Assembly (NCBI GenBank): GCA_905234635.1
Contig: CAJOJB010000001.1
Coordinates: 1-46,852 of the forward strand
Origin: an uncultured Eggerthellaceae bacterium
GTDB taxonomy: Bacteria; Actinomycetota; Coriobacteriia; Coriobacteriales; Eggerthellaceae
Length of the DNA: 46,852 bases
Reading direction: 5' to 3'
How positions within the stretch are numbered: position 1 is the stretch's first letter; each line of letters starts with the position of its first letter. Both the position numbers and the translations under genes were made by a program. The notes beneath the pieces were generated by a model. The model searched no databases. It worked only from the letters and a program-made list of their open reading frames with translations, and was not told the DNA's origin. This document shows, in pieces, positions 1 through 8,195 of the stretch.

Positions 1-620
1 ATGCCACGGTCGACGAAGCCTTAGACCGCATTGCAGCAGACGGCATTACCGATTTAATTGTGCAACCCACCTTTCTTATACGCGGCGTAGAAATGCGCAA
101 ACTGGAAGACAAAATCGCTGCCTGGAAACCTACACACATAAACGTGCGTTTAGGTATGCCACTTTTGGTGGACGCGAACGATCGCAGCAGCCTCGCACAT
201 ATTTTTGTCGATGAATTTTCCCGTCTAAGCAACGACGAAATGCTCATAATTATGGGCCATGGTTCACCGCGCGACGGCAACGACGTGTACTTCCAAATGA
301 ACGATGAATTCAAGAGCATGGGTTTGGATCGCTTTATTGTGGTCACCCTTAAAGACGAACTGCCCTTCAGTGTGGCGCTCGACGCGGTGGAAACACGCAA
401 GCCACGCCATGTTCATATTGCGCCACTCATGATAGTAGCGGGTGAACATGCCACCGTGGACATGGCAGGGTCTGGCCCTGAATCATGGAAGAATCAACTG
501 GAAAGTCGCGGCTATGCAGTTACCTGTCATCCGCGCGGCTTGGGCGAAAATGCCGATGTACGGGCAATGCTTGTTCGCCATGCCCGCGAAGCCCTGCCCT
601 TGGAAGAAATGGAGCAGTAG
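1..620 (+). CDS. cbiK: Sirohydrochlorin cobaltochelatase CbiK, 5' end missing
   Basis: Inserts cobalt into sirohydrochlorin, the committing step of the anaerobic cobalamin pathway. The reading frame is open from base 3 and the gene begins left of the window; about 205 residues are present. The N-terminal part visible here has the family pattern DEALDRIAADGITDLIVQPT. Two candidate metal-ligand histidines are seen: the GHGSP motif around base 265 and a His in the HIAPLMIVAGEHA stretch around base 415-450, which match the two active-site histidines of CbiK-type chelatases. The stop is followed two bases later by the TTG start of the next gene, and the end of this gene supplies its ribosome binding site (GGAG at 611-614), so translation is coupled. 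CbiK and CbiX are alternatives; the length and motifs fit CbiK. Confidence 0.9.
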   Translation, partial: ATVDEALDRIAADGITDLIVQPTFLIRGVEMRKLEDKIAAWKPTHINVRLGMPLLVDANDRSSLAHIFVDEFSRLSNDEMLIIMGHGSPRDGNDVYFQMNDEFKSMGLDRFIVVTLKDELPFSVALDAVETRKPRHVHIAPLMIVAGEHATVDMAGSGPESWKNQLESRGYAVTCHPRGLGENADVRAMLVRHAREALPLEEMEQ

Positions 621-622
621 GC

Positions 623-1810
623 TTGACCAAGTTTTGGCAACAGAACACGCTCTGGGTGGCGGCATTGATTCAGCAGGTAGCGGCATTGGCCCGACATGCG
701 GCAACAAAAAGCCTGCGTGGGGCCGGCCTTGTGCTATGCATGGCCGCCTTAGTGTTCTGCGCTGCCGTGCCTGCAGCCTACGCCGACGAAGCCCACAGCC
801 AGGTGGCTCACCAAAGCGAAATGGCGACAGCGCGCATGCTGGGCTACGAAGGCATGGAAGCTATTTCGGGCGAATCGGTTCAAGACGGCACCTACGAAAT
901 AAAAGTCGAATCATCTTCGTCTTTCTTCAAGATTGAATCGGCCCAATTGCAGGTTGAAGGTGGCGAAATGACAGCCACTCTTAAGCTCCGCTCTAATAGC
1001 TACTTGCTCGTCTTTATGGGTACGGGCGAAGAAGCAGCGGCTGCCCCGGCGCACGACTATATTGACTTCAACGAACAGGACCAGTCCTTCACCATTCCCG
1101 TGGAAGCACTCGATACCAATATCGACTGTGCCGCTTTTAGCAAGGCGCGCAAAAAATGGTACGACCGCAAGTTGCTGTTCTTGGCCAGTTCGCTTCCCGC
1201 AGATGCCCTTTTGGTAGAGCTCCCCGCATACGGCAAAGCGCTCGATGGGACGGGCAAAACCTTCGAGGGTGTAACAGCGGGGTCAGGCCTGGGCGACACA
1301 GGTGGCACCGACGGCACGATTGGCTCTAACGGCTCGAACGCAACCACATCCGACACGCCGCCCGAAGCCGCTGCAATCGATTTGCCCGACGGTGAATATT
1401 CCATTGAAGTCAATATGACGGGAGGCAGTGGTCGCGCTACGGTCAGTTCCCCCACCTGGCTCTACATCGAAGACGGCAAAGCCTATGCACGCCTGCTATG
1501 GAGCAGCCCACACTACGACTATATGCTTGTCGATGAATACCGCTATGACAACTTAACCACCGACGGAAGCAATTCGACTTTTAAAATTCCCATTACGGCG
1601 CTCGACGAAGAAATTGACGTGGTCGCCGATACCACCGCCATGGGCGAGCCCGTCGAAATCGAATATCATATAACTTTCTATTCAGAAACCGTTGGCGAAA
1701 AGAACCTCATACCGCAGGAGGCCGCCATTCTGGTACTTGAAATTGCCGTAATCATTATTGTGGTTGGCGGCATTTTGAATTACATCTTGAAGAGGAGAAG
1801 GAAACGCTAA
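623..1810 (+). CDS. Membrane-anchored surface protein with two NEAT-like domains
   Basis: About 395 residues. A TTG start at 623 is chosen because GGAG (611-614) lies at the right distance; GTG at 656 is an alternative. A signal peptide follows a long basic N-region, with a hydrophobic core and an AYADEA cleavage-like site near residue 55. Two similar beta-rich domains follow, each opening DGxYxIxV; the second contains WSSPHYDYM and an ADTTAMG stretch that I associate with NEAT (iron transport-associated) domains. A Gly/Ser/Thr-rich linker separates them. The C-terminus has one transmembrane helix (about residues 365-385) and a KRRRKR stop-transfer tail, so the protein is anchored outside the cell without a sortase motif. 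NEAT domains usually bind haem; its place between cbiK and hemA suggests capture of a tetrapyrrole, corrinoid or metal. That ligand is inference. Confidence 0.7.
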   Translation: MTKFWQQNTLWVAALIQQVAALARHAATKSLRGAGLVLCMAALVFCAAVPAAYADEAHSQVAHQSEMATARMLGYEGMEAISGESVQDGTYEIKVESSSSFFKIESAQLQVEGGEMTATLKLRSNSYLLVFMGTGEEAAAAPAHDYIDFNEQDQSFTIPVEALDTNIDCAAFSKARKKWYDRKLLFLASSLPADALLVELPAYGKALDGTGKTFEGVTAGSGLGDTGGTDGTIGSNGSNATTSDTPPEAAAIDLPDGEYSIEVNMTGGSGRATVSSPTWLYIEDGKAYARLLWSSPHYDYMLVDEYRYDNLTTDGSNSTFKIPITALDEEIDVVADTTAMGEPVEIEYHITFYSETVGEKNLIPQEAAILVLEIAVIIIVVGGILNYILKRRRKR

Positions 1811-1821
1811 AAGGGGAAGCG

Positions 1822-3375
1822 ATGATTGACGAAACAACAGAACAGATGCATGCCAAAGAAGCAAACCTGGTAGCCATGATAGGCACCGACCATGGCCTGG
1901 CTTCAGTCGACGTACGGTCCGCCTTTGTCCTGGACAAGGAAGAACGTGCCCAGGCCATGAAGAAAATGCGCGACTTTTTGGGCGCAACGGGCGTCACCCT
2001 TATTACCACGTGCAATCGCACTGAACTTTGGGCTAGTTTTGACGGTGTCGAAATGCCCGAACGCCACGTACGCGAAGACGGCCATCCTGAAGCGAACGAC
2101 CCCTTCCTGGTTACCCTCTGCCAGGCACACGGCTTGAATCCTGAAGACTATACTGACTATTTTGTCTGCCGTAACAATGGTGAATCGATCAGCCACCTGT
2201 TCAACATGACCTGTGGTCTGCGCTCTGCCATCATGGCTGAAGATCAGATTATTTCGCAGGTTAAGCATGCCATTGGCTATTCGCGCGAACATGGCCTTAC
2301 CGACGGTTGCTTGGAAGTGCTCTTCCGTGAAGCGGTGGCAGCTGCCAAAAACGTTAAGAGCGGTGTGCGCTTCACGCGCGCCTATGCCACGGCGGTCGAG
2401 CAGGCCATGCATGTGCTCCAGGAAAAAGGCGTCGATCTTGCCAACACGACCTGCATGGTAATAGGCAACGGCGAATATGGCAGATTGGCTGCCACAACAC
2501 TTGTTGAAGCCGGAGCGCGCGTGTTCGTAACCGTGCGCCAATACACGCATGGTCATGTATCCATCCCGGCTGGCTGTGGGAGCATTCCGTATACGGATCG
2601 CTATCTGCAGCTTCCGCAGTGCGACATTGTTATGAGCGCCACCACGAGCCCCCACTACACGCTTGCCCACGACGAGTTCGTTGAACACAATGTGGGGAAC
2701 ACCCTGCTGTTTGACCTAGCCATTCCGCGCGACATCGACCCCGCCATCGCTGAAGTGGAAGGTTGCGAAGTATTTGACATCGACAGCTTCTCGACCGACG
2801 TGGGCGCAGAAAACACACAGGCCATCGCTGAAGCCCAGAGTATTCTCGATGCTGGCATAAACGAATTCTGGAACTGGGTGCAGCGGCGCAGGCAGGTACA
2901 GGCCATGCCCGACCGCGGCATGTTCTTCCCTCTGTTCGTAAACCTCAACGACAAGCACGTAGTGTTTGTGGGCGGTGGAACGGTTGCCCTACGTCGCCTG
3001 CGCTCCCTTCTGCCTTTCGTAAACAACGTCGAAGTCATTGCGCCCGAAGTCACTCCTGAAGTGCAGGCCATGGCCGACGAAGGAGCTCTTACCTTGCGCA
3101 AAGAAGCCTTCACGCCTGGCTGCCTGGACGACGCCGACATGGTATTTGCTTGCACCAACGACGACGAACTCAACGCACGCATCGCCGACGAATGCCATAA
3201 GGCAGGGCGCCTGGTGAGCGTGAGCAGCAACCGTCACCTGTGCGACTTTTACTTCCCCGGCGTGGTGCAATACGAAAACCTGGTCGTGGGCATCAGCGCC
3301 GCTGGACGCGACCATCGCCGCGTTCGTCAGCTGCGCAAGCGCATTGAACGCCTCCTTGAAGAAGAAGACCTGTAG
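1822..3375 (+). CDS. hemA: Fused glutamyl-tRNA reductase / precorrin-2 dehydrogenase (HemA-SirC)
   Basis: A 517-residue two-enzyme protein. Residues 1 to about 340 are glutamyl-tRNA reductase, which makes glutamate-1-semialdehyde for tetrapyrroles: the catalytic Cys64 sits in TTCNRTE, and an NADPH-binding VIGNGEYG loop is near residue 213. Residues about 365-517 are a CysG-N/SirC-like domain with the nucleotide loop VGGGTVALRR near residue 382, predicted to oxidise precorrin-2 to sirohydrochlorin, the substrate of CbiK encoded just upstream. The domain lacks the C-terminal methyltransferase of full CysG. The ATG at 1822 follows a GGGGAAG ribosome binding site. The fusion joins the first committed step with a step at the branch to B12; hemB, hemC, hemD and uroporphyrinogen methyltransferase are not in the window. 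Confidence 0.9.
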   Translation: MIDETTEQMHAKEANLVAMIGTDHGLASVDVRSAFVLDKEERAQAMKKMRDFLGATGVTLITTCNRTELWASFDGVEMPERHVREDGHPEANDPFLVTLCQAHGLNPEDYTDYFVCRNNGESISHLFNMTCGLRSAIMAEDQIISQVKHAIGYSREHGLTDGCLEVLFREAVAAAKNVKSGVRFTRAYATAVEQAMHVLQEKGVDLANTTCMVIGNGEYGRLAATTLVEAGARVFVTVRQYTHGHVSIPAGCGSIPYTDRYLQLPQCDIVMSATTSPHYTLAHDEFVEHNVGNTLLFDLAIPRDIDPAIAEVEGCEVFDIDSFSTDVGAENTQAIAEAQSILDAGINEFWNWVQRRRQVQAMPDRGMFFPLFVNLNDKHVVFVGGGTVALRRLRSLLPFVNNVEVIAPEVTPEVQAMADEGALTLRKEAFTPGCLDDADMVFACTNDDELNARIADECHKAGRLVSVSSNRHLCDFYFPGVVQYENLVVGISAAGRDHRRVRQLRKRIERLLEEEDL

Positions 3376-3395
3376 CACAGCTTACAGGCGCTGCA

Positions 3396-4559
3396 TTGCG
3401 GGTATGGGAAACGGTGCAACAGCTGAATGAATACATAACATCGAACGGCAAGCGCTTGCGCTGCGGCTACACCACGGGTACCTGCGCCGCTGCAGCCGCA
3501 CGAGCCGCCACGGAACTCTTGTTGGCCAACACCTTTGTACCAGCCGTTACGGTTGAAACACCTGTCGGACTCGATGTAGTTGTCGACATTGAAGAACATA
3601 CTTCGGGCGACGGCTGGGCAGAATGTGCCGTCCGCAAAGACGCGGGCGACGACCCCGACGTTACCGACAGCACCCTGGTGTTTGTGCGCGTATCGTTGAG
3701 TGAAACGCCGGGCATCACCATAGACGGTGGCGTGGGCGTGGGCCGCGTAACCAAGCCCGGACTCGACCAGCCCGTAGGCGAAGCAGCCATTAATTCCGTA
3801 CCGCGCGCCATGATTGCCCAACAGGTCCAAGAAGCAATAGATGCCTGGGGCTGCAGCCAGGGGCTTGCCGTTGTGGTTTCCATTCCAGCGGGCAGCGAAC
3901 TTGCGGCTCACACCTTCAACCCCAAGCTGGGAATCGAAGGTGGTATTTCAGTGCTTGGCACAAGCGGCATTGTTAAACCCATGAGCGAAGATGCACTCAT
4001 TTCTTCCATCGAACTTGAATTGAAGGTACTGCGTGAAGCAGGCGTGAAAGACCTTCTCGTTGTGCCTGGCAACTACGGACGTCATTTTGCGGAAGGCAAC
4101 TTACAGCTTTCCCTTGAACATGCCGTTCAGTGTTCGAACTATCTGGGCGACACCATAGACGCCGCGCGCATTCTGGGCTATTCAAGCATGCTGGTCGTGG
4201 GCCACCTAGGCAAGATGGTCAAAGTGGCGGGTGGCATCATGAATACGCATTCACGTGTGGCCGACTGTCGCATGGAAGTACTCGCTGCCCACGCAGGCTT
4301 GGCGGGCGCTTCGCAGGATTGCATCGCACGCATTATGGAAGCAGCAACAACCGACGCGGCCCTTGACGTTCTTATTGCGGCGGGCCTGTGCGAGGCAACC
4401 ATGACAACGCTTGTCGCTGCTGTTGCAAAGCACCTGACAGAGCGAGCGGGCAACACCCTGCGCACGGAGGTCATCGTGTTTTCAAACATTCATGGACTCC
4501 TGGGGCTAAGCCCTGGCGCCCAAGAACTTGCACGGGCATTCGCACTTCAAGAGAGGTAG
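3396..4559 (+). CDS. cbiD: Cobalt-precorrin-5B C1-methyltransferase CbiD
   Basis: About 387 residues, close to the usual CbiD length (about 380). The family signature GYTTGTCAAAAARAA lies near residues 24-38, and conserved glycine-rich stretches (GVGVGRVTKPGL, VSIPAGSELAAHTFNPKLGIEGGISVLGT in parts) follow. It methylates C1 of the corrin ring during the anaerobic pathway. The start is uncertain: TTG at 3396 and GTG at 3414 are both in frame and neither has a strong ribosome binding site. It lies 20 bases after hemA-sirC and in the same operon. Confidence 0.93.
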   Translation: MRVWETVQQLNEYITSNGKRLRCGYTTGTCAAAAARAATELLLANTFVPAVTVETPVGLDVVVDIEEHTSGDGWAECAVRKDAGDDPDVTDSTLVFVRVSLSETPGITIDGGVGVGRVTKPGLDQPVGEAAINSVPRAMIAQQVQEAIDAWGCSQGLAVVVSIPAGSELAAHTFNPKLGIEGGISVLGTSGIVKPMSEDALISSIELELKVLREAGVKDLLVVPGNYGRHFAEGNLQLSLEHAVQCSNYLGDTIDAARILGYSSMLVVGHLGKMVKVAGGIMNTHSRVADCRMEVLAAHAGLAGASQDCIARIMEAATTDAALDVLIAAGLCEATMTTLVAAVAKHLTERAGNTLRTEVIVFSNIHGLLGLSPGAQELARAFALQER

Positions 4560-4563
4560 AACC

Positions 4564-4635
4564 ATGACACGGCGAAACATGTTTTCTTCTCTAAAGTCAT
4601 GCCAGAAGTCACAGCAGGGAAAGGACGAGCAATGA
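4564..4635 (+). CDS. Possible 23-residue leader ORF overlapping cbiF
   Basis: An ATG at 4564, preceded by GAGAGG at about 4550-4555, opens a 23-codon frame rich in Ser, Lys and Gln whose TGA overlaps the ATG of cbiF in an ATGA junction. This arrangement would couple translation of cbiF to the short frame. No similarity to a known peptide is recognised, and chance is possible at this size. Confidence 0.25.
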   Translation: MTRRNMFSSLKSCQKSQQGKDEQ

Positions 4636-5387
4636 TTCATTTCGTAGGAGCTGGCCCTGGCGCTGCGGATTTAATTACCGTGCGCGGTGCCGATTTGCTC
4701 AAGAAAGCCGACCTGGTTATCTATGCGGGCTCGCTCGTAAACCCTGCTCTCCTACATTATTGCAAGGAGGACTGTGAAATTCACAATTCTGCGTCCATGA
4801 CCATGGAAGAAGTCATCGCGCTTATGAAGGCAGGCGAAGACGCGGGAAAAACCTGCGTGCGTCTGCACACGGGCGACCCCTCGCTTTACGGCGCACACCG
4901 TGAACAGATGGACGAGCTGGACAAGCTGGGCATAAGCTATGACGTCGTACCAGGAGTGTCATCATTTTCAGGGGCGGCTGCAGCACTCTGTGCCGAATAC
5001 ACCCTGCCGCAAATTTCGCAGTCCCTTATTATCACGCGCATGGAAGGCCGCACGGCTGTGCCCGAAGGGGAAAAACTCGCACGCATGGCAAGCCACGGCT
5101 GTTCGATGGTGCTCTTTCTTTCCGCTGGTCTGCTCGAAGCCGTTCGGGAAGAACTGATTGCCGGCGCCTATGAACCCGACACTCCAGCGGCCATCGTCTA
5201 CAAGGCCACCTGGCCCGACGAAGCGGTCTATCGTTGCACGGTGGGAACGCTTGCACAAACCGCAAAGGACAAGGGGGTAAATAAAACGGCGCTCATATTG
5301 GTGGGCGACTTCCTGTCTGGGCCAGTCGAGCGCTCCAAACTCTACGACCCTGCCTTTACGCACGAATTCCGGACCGCGAGCGAATAA
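4632..5387 (+). CDS. cbiF: Cobalt-precorrin-4 C11-methyltransferase CbiF
   Basis: About 251 residues, the normal size for CbiF. It begins with FVGAGPGAADLITVRGADLL, the SAM-methyltransferase N-terminal motif of the tetrapyrrole methylase superfamily, followed by VIYAGSLVN and LHTGDPSLYGA, which are typical of CbiF/CobM. The ATG at 4632 is preferred over an in-frame ATG at 4599 because AGGGAAAGGA (4616-4625) is well spaced from it and because homologues start at this point. It methylates C11 of cobalt-precorrin-4, producing the substrate of CbiG. Confidence 0.94.
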   Translation: MIHFVGAGPGAADLITVRGADLLKKADLVIYAGSLVNPALLHYCKEDCEIHNSASMTMEEVIALMKAGEDAGKTCVRLHTGDPSLYGAHREQMDELDKLGISYDVVPGVSSFSGAAAALCAEYTLPQISQSLIITRMEGRTAVPEGEKLARMASHGCSMVLFLSAGLLEAVREELIAGAYEPDTPAAIVYKATWPDEAVYRCTVGTLAQTAKDKGVNKTALILVGDFLSGPVERSKLYDPAFTHEFRTASE

Positions 5388-5438
5388 ACGAAGTGCTGCC
5401 TGAAAGCTTTTGTATTACTGCGAGGATACAATAAACGA

Positions 5439-6605
5439 ATGAAACATATTGCCATCATAGCCTTTACGAAAACGGGAACACAGCTTGCCTGCCAGCTGCG
5501 CGACGCGCTGCTCGCCCAGGCTTCACAGGTAAGCGTTGCCGCACCCGAACGCTTTGCGAGCGAATATGGTGTAAGCGCCTACGACACCCTGGACGCGTGG
5601 ACAAGTGAAGCATTCGAAACAGCCGATGCCCTGCTCTTTGTTTCCGCGACGGGCATTGCCGTGCGTGCTATTGCGCCCTTCATTCGCGACAAGTTTGTCG
5701 ACCCCGCGGTTGTAAGCATCGACGAAAAGGCTCAATTTGTGGTGCCCCTGCTTTCTGGCCACGTAGGTGGTGCAAACGACTTTGCGCGTGAAGTTGCCGC
5801 CCTAGTAGGTGCCCAGTCAGTTGTTTCAACCGCAACTGACCTACATGGCATTTTTGCTGTTGATGAATGGGCGCGCAATAATAATCTAGCCATTCTGGAC
5901 CGAGCGCTTGCCAAGGAAATATCCGCAGCACTTCTTGCGGGCAAAGACATCGGTTTTGAAAGCAGCTTCCCCATTAAGGGCGAATTGCCTGCGGAACTTA
6001 AAATGGGCGAAACGCTTGGAGGCCAAACAACTGGGTGCGAGGTGCCCGGGAACGAAACGGCCAAGAACGACGACCCCACAGCAAACGAGCCATCCCACCA
6101 TCTCATGGGTGTGGTCGTTTCGCTCGATCCAAGCAAACAGCCTTTCGAACACACGCTGCGGCTGGTACCCCGCGTGGTTACCGTTGGTGTGGGCTGCAAG
6201 CACGGCACACCCGGTGAAACCATCGAGGCTTTCATTAACGAATGCCTAACGGCTGCCCATATTGCACCCGAAGCAGTGAGCACACTCGCAAGCATAGACC
6301 TAAAAGCAGACGAGCCTGGCTTGCTTGAAACGGCGAGCAAGCACAACTGGACATGCGTTTTTTATTCCGCCGAAGAACTGGCTGCAGTGCCAGGCGAATT
6401 TGCGTCGTCTGCCTTCGTTGAACAGACCACCGGGGTCGACAACGTGTGCGAACGCGCGGCTTGCGCGGCAGGCGGACAGCTTGTGCAACCGCGCAAAAGC
6501 CACAATGGCGTTACGGTGGCCCTCGCGCTCGACCACGACGCATTAAGTAATCTGGAATTTCCGCCGCGTATCGAAGGCGAAGAGCCAAGCAAGGAGCAAC
6601 AATGA
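5439..6605 (+). CDS. cbiG: Cobalt-precorrin-5A hydrolase CbiG
   Basis: About 388 residues. It opens the delta-lactone ring of cobalt-precorrin-5A, releasing acetaldehyde. The N-terminal and central CbiG domains are seen (FVSATGIAVRAIAPF near residue 66 and LLSGHVGGANDFAREVA near residue 103), and the C-terminal domain begins at VTVGVGCKHGTPGETIE near residue 247. Between them (about residues 185-225) is a charged, Asn/Thr/Pro-rich linker that appears longer than usual. ATG at 5439 lies about 13 bases after GAGG. The stop overlaps the ATG of cbiH (ATGA at 6602-6605). Confidence 0.93.
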   Translation: MKHIAIIAFTKTGTQLACQLRDALLAQASQVSVAAPERFASEYGVSAYDTLDAWTSEAFETADALLFVSATGIAVRAIAPFIRDKFVDPAVVSIDEKAQFVVPLLSGHVGGANDFAREVAALVGAQSVVSTATDLHGIFAVDEWARNNNLAILDRALAKEISAALLAGKDIGFESSFPIKGELPAELKMGETLGGQTTGCEVPGNETAKNDDPTANEPSHHLMGVVVSLDPSKQPFEHTLRLVPRVVTVGVGCKHGTPGETIEAFINECLTAAHIAPEAVSTLASIDLKADEPGLLETASKHNWTCVFYSAEELAAVPGEFASSAFVEQTTGVDNVCERAACAAGGQLVQPRKSHNGVTVALALDHDALSNLEFPPRIEGEEPSKEQQ

Positions 6606-7345
6606 CCAAGCTTGCCGTAGTTGGACTGGGCCCAGGCGGCGCGCATGACATGACCGTACGCGCCATCGACGCACTCGAAGCCTGCGATTTAATCGTGGGT
6701 TACACCACCTACATCGAACTTATCGCCGACCAATTCGCGGACAAAGAAATGTTGAGCACGCCCATGCGCAAGGAAGTCGACCGATGCCACCTAGCGCTGC
6801 AGGAAGCCGCAAAGGGCCGTAAGGTAGCTATGGTGTGTTCGGGCGACCCAGGTATCTATGGCATGGCGGGCTTGCTTTTCGAACTGGTGAGTGAATACCC
6901 TGGTGTCGAAATTGAAGTTATCCCCGGTGTTTCGGCGAGCAATGGTGGTGCAGCCGTGCTGGGTGCCCCACTCATGCACGACTGGTGCTCCATTTCCCTT
7001 TCCGACCTGCTCACCCCCTGGGAAAAAATTGAGGCACGCCTGCGTGCAGCGGCAGAAGCGGATTTCAGCATAAGCATCTACAACCCCAGCTCGCGCAAAC
7101 GCGCCGACTACTTGAAGCGCGCCTGCGACATCCTGCTGGAAACCAAAGACCCCGAAACCGTATGTGGCTACGTACGCAATATTGGCCGCGATGGCGAAGA
7201 AGCGCGTGTGCTCACTTTGGTCGAACTGCGCGACACGCCCGTTGATATGTTCACCTGCGTATTTATTGGCAATTCGCAGACGGTGCTTATAGACGGGCAC
7301 ATGGTTACCCCGCGTGGCTACTTGCAGCGCGAAGACAGCGAATAG
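6602..7345 (+). CDS. cbiH: Cobalt-precorrin-3B C17-methyltransferase CbiH
   Basis: 247 residues, the standard CbiH/CobJ length. It starts with LAVVGLGPGGAHDMTVRAIDAL, the tetrapyrrole-methylase glycine loop, followed by CSGDPGIYGMAGL and an IEVIPGVSASNGGAAVLGAPL segment typical of the C17 methylase that also contracts the ring. The GAGC/AAGGAGC ribosome binding site lies inside the end of cbiG and the two genes overlap by four bases, so they are translationally coupled. Confidence 0.94.
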   Translation: MTKLAVVGLGPGGAHDMTVRAIDALEACDLIVGYTTYIELIADQFADKEMLSTPMRKEVDRCHLALQEAAKGRKVAMVCSGDPGIYGMAGLLFELVSEYPGVEIEVIPGVSASNGGAAVLGAPLMHDWCSISLSDLLTPWEKIEARLRAAAEADFSISIYNPSSRKRADYLKRACDILLETKDPETVCGYVRNIGRDGEEARVLTLVELRDTPVDMFTCVFIGNSQTVLIDGHMVTPRGYLQREDSE

Positions 7346-7354
7346 CGTGGCGGC

Positions 7355-7420
7355 ATGGACATGGCAGTACAGATATGGAAAAGACAGTGCAGCGTAAGCA
7401 CGGGCGAGGCGGCAAAGTAA
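7355..7420 (+). CDS. Possible 21-residue ORF between cbiH and cbiJ
   Basis: The 79-base gap between cbiH and cbiJ contains an ATG-started 21-codon frame ending four bases before the cbiJ start. The only upstream purine stretch (GTGGCGG) is a weak ribosome binding site. No homologue is recognised. It is recorded because a second short frame precedes cbiF in the same operon; it may have no function. Confidence 0.15.
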   Translation: MDMAVQIWKRQCSVSTGEAAK

Positions 7421-7424
7421 AAAC

Positions 7425-8195
7425 ATGACGCACGAACGCGACATACTCGTTTTTGGAGGCACGGCCGAAGGGCGTCAGCTGGTTGAATGGCTCAACGCGC
7501 GCGGCACCTGCCATGTCGTCGCGTGCACGGCCACTGAATACGGCGCAAGCCTGCTGCCTGGCGGCGAACACGTACAAGTTTTGCAAGGCCCCCTTTCGGC
7601 TGAACAAAAACAGCAGCTCATGGATGAACACAACTTCGCGTGTATCGTAGATGCCACGCACCCCTTCGCCATGCATATTTCTGAAAGCGTTGCCGCCTTG
7701 GCAGCCAACCATGGCGTGGACCTGCTGCGCATCGAACGCGAACAAATCGAAAGCGGCCATTGGATAGGTGTCGCAAGCGCCGAAGAAGCAGCGGCCTACC
7801 TTGCTGGCACCACAGGAAACATCTTGCTAACCACGGGAAGCAAGGACCTGGCTACCTTTACGCAAGCCATCCCTGGCTTTGAAACGCGCCTTTGGGTGCG
7901 CGTGCTGCCCGTGCAAGAATCCTTGACACACGCCGCGCAACTGGGTATTCCTACCGACCACATTATTGCCATGCAAGGCCCATTTACCCAAGCCTTCAAT
8001 AGTGCGCTTGTTCGCGAACTCAACATTGCCCACCTGGTTACGAAACAGTCGGGTACAACAGGCGGTTTTGCCGAAAAAGTTGCCGCGGCAGATGAATGCA
8101 ATATCGAACTCGTCGTCATAGTACGCCCTGCGCAAGAAGCGGGCCTTAGCCTTGAAGACGCAAAAAGAGAACTGGAGAAGCGTTATGGTTTCTAA
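7425..8195 (+). CDS. cbiJ: Cobalt-precorrin-6A reductase CbiJ
   Basis: 256 residues, as usual for CbiJ/CobK. The N-terminus ILVFGGTAEGRQLVEWL is the NAD(P)-binding signature of the family; VDATHPFAMHISESV near residue 77 and LLTTGSKDLATF near residue 133 are also typical. It reduces the corrin macrocycle of cobalt-precorrin-6A. Its last 11 bases overlap the start of cbiET, and the GGAG for cbiET lies inside it. Confidence 0.93.
   Translation: MTHERDILVFGGTAEGRQLVEWLNARGTCHVVACTATEYGASLLPGGEHVQVLQGPLSAEQKQQLMDEHNFACIVDATHPFAMHISESVAALAANHGVDLLRIEREQIESGHWIGVASAEEAAAYLAGTTGNILLTTGSKDLATFTQAIPGFETRLWVRVLPVQESLTHAAQLGIPTDHIIAMQGPFTQAFNSALVRELNIAHLVTKQSGTTGGFAEKVAAADECNIELVVIVRPAQEAGLSLEDAKRELEKRYGF

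Noticed and set aside
1903-2688. A 261-codon minus-strand frame
   Set aside because: It is antisense to hemA-sirC and shows no domain.
5388-5438. A cobalamin riboswitch in the B12 operon
   Set aside because: No gap in the operon is long enough for one and no B12-box-like sequence was seen; one may lie left of the window.
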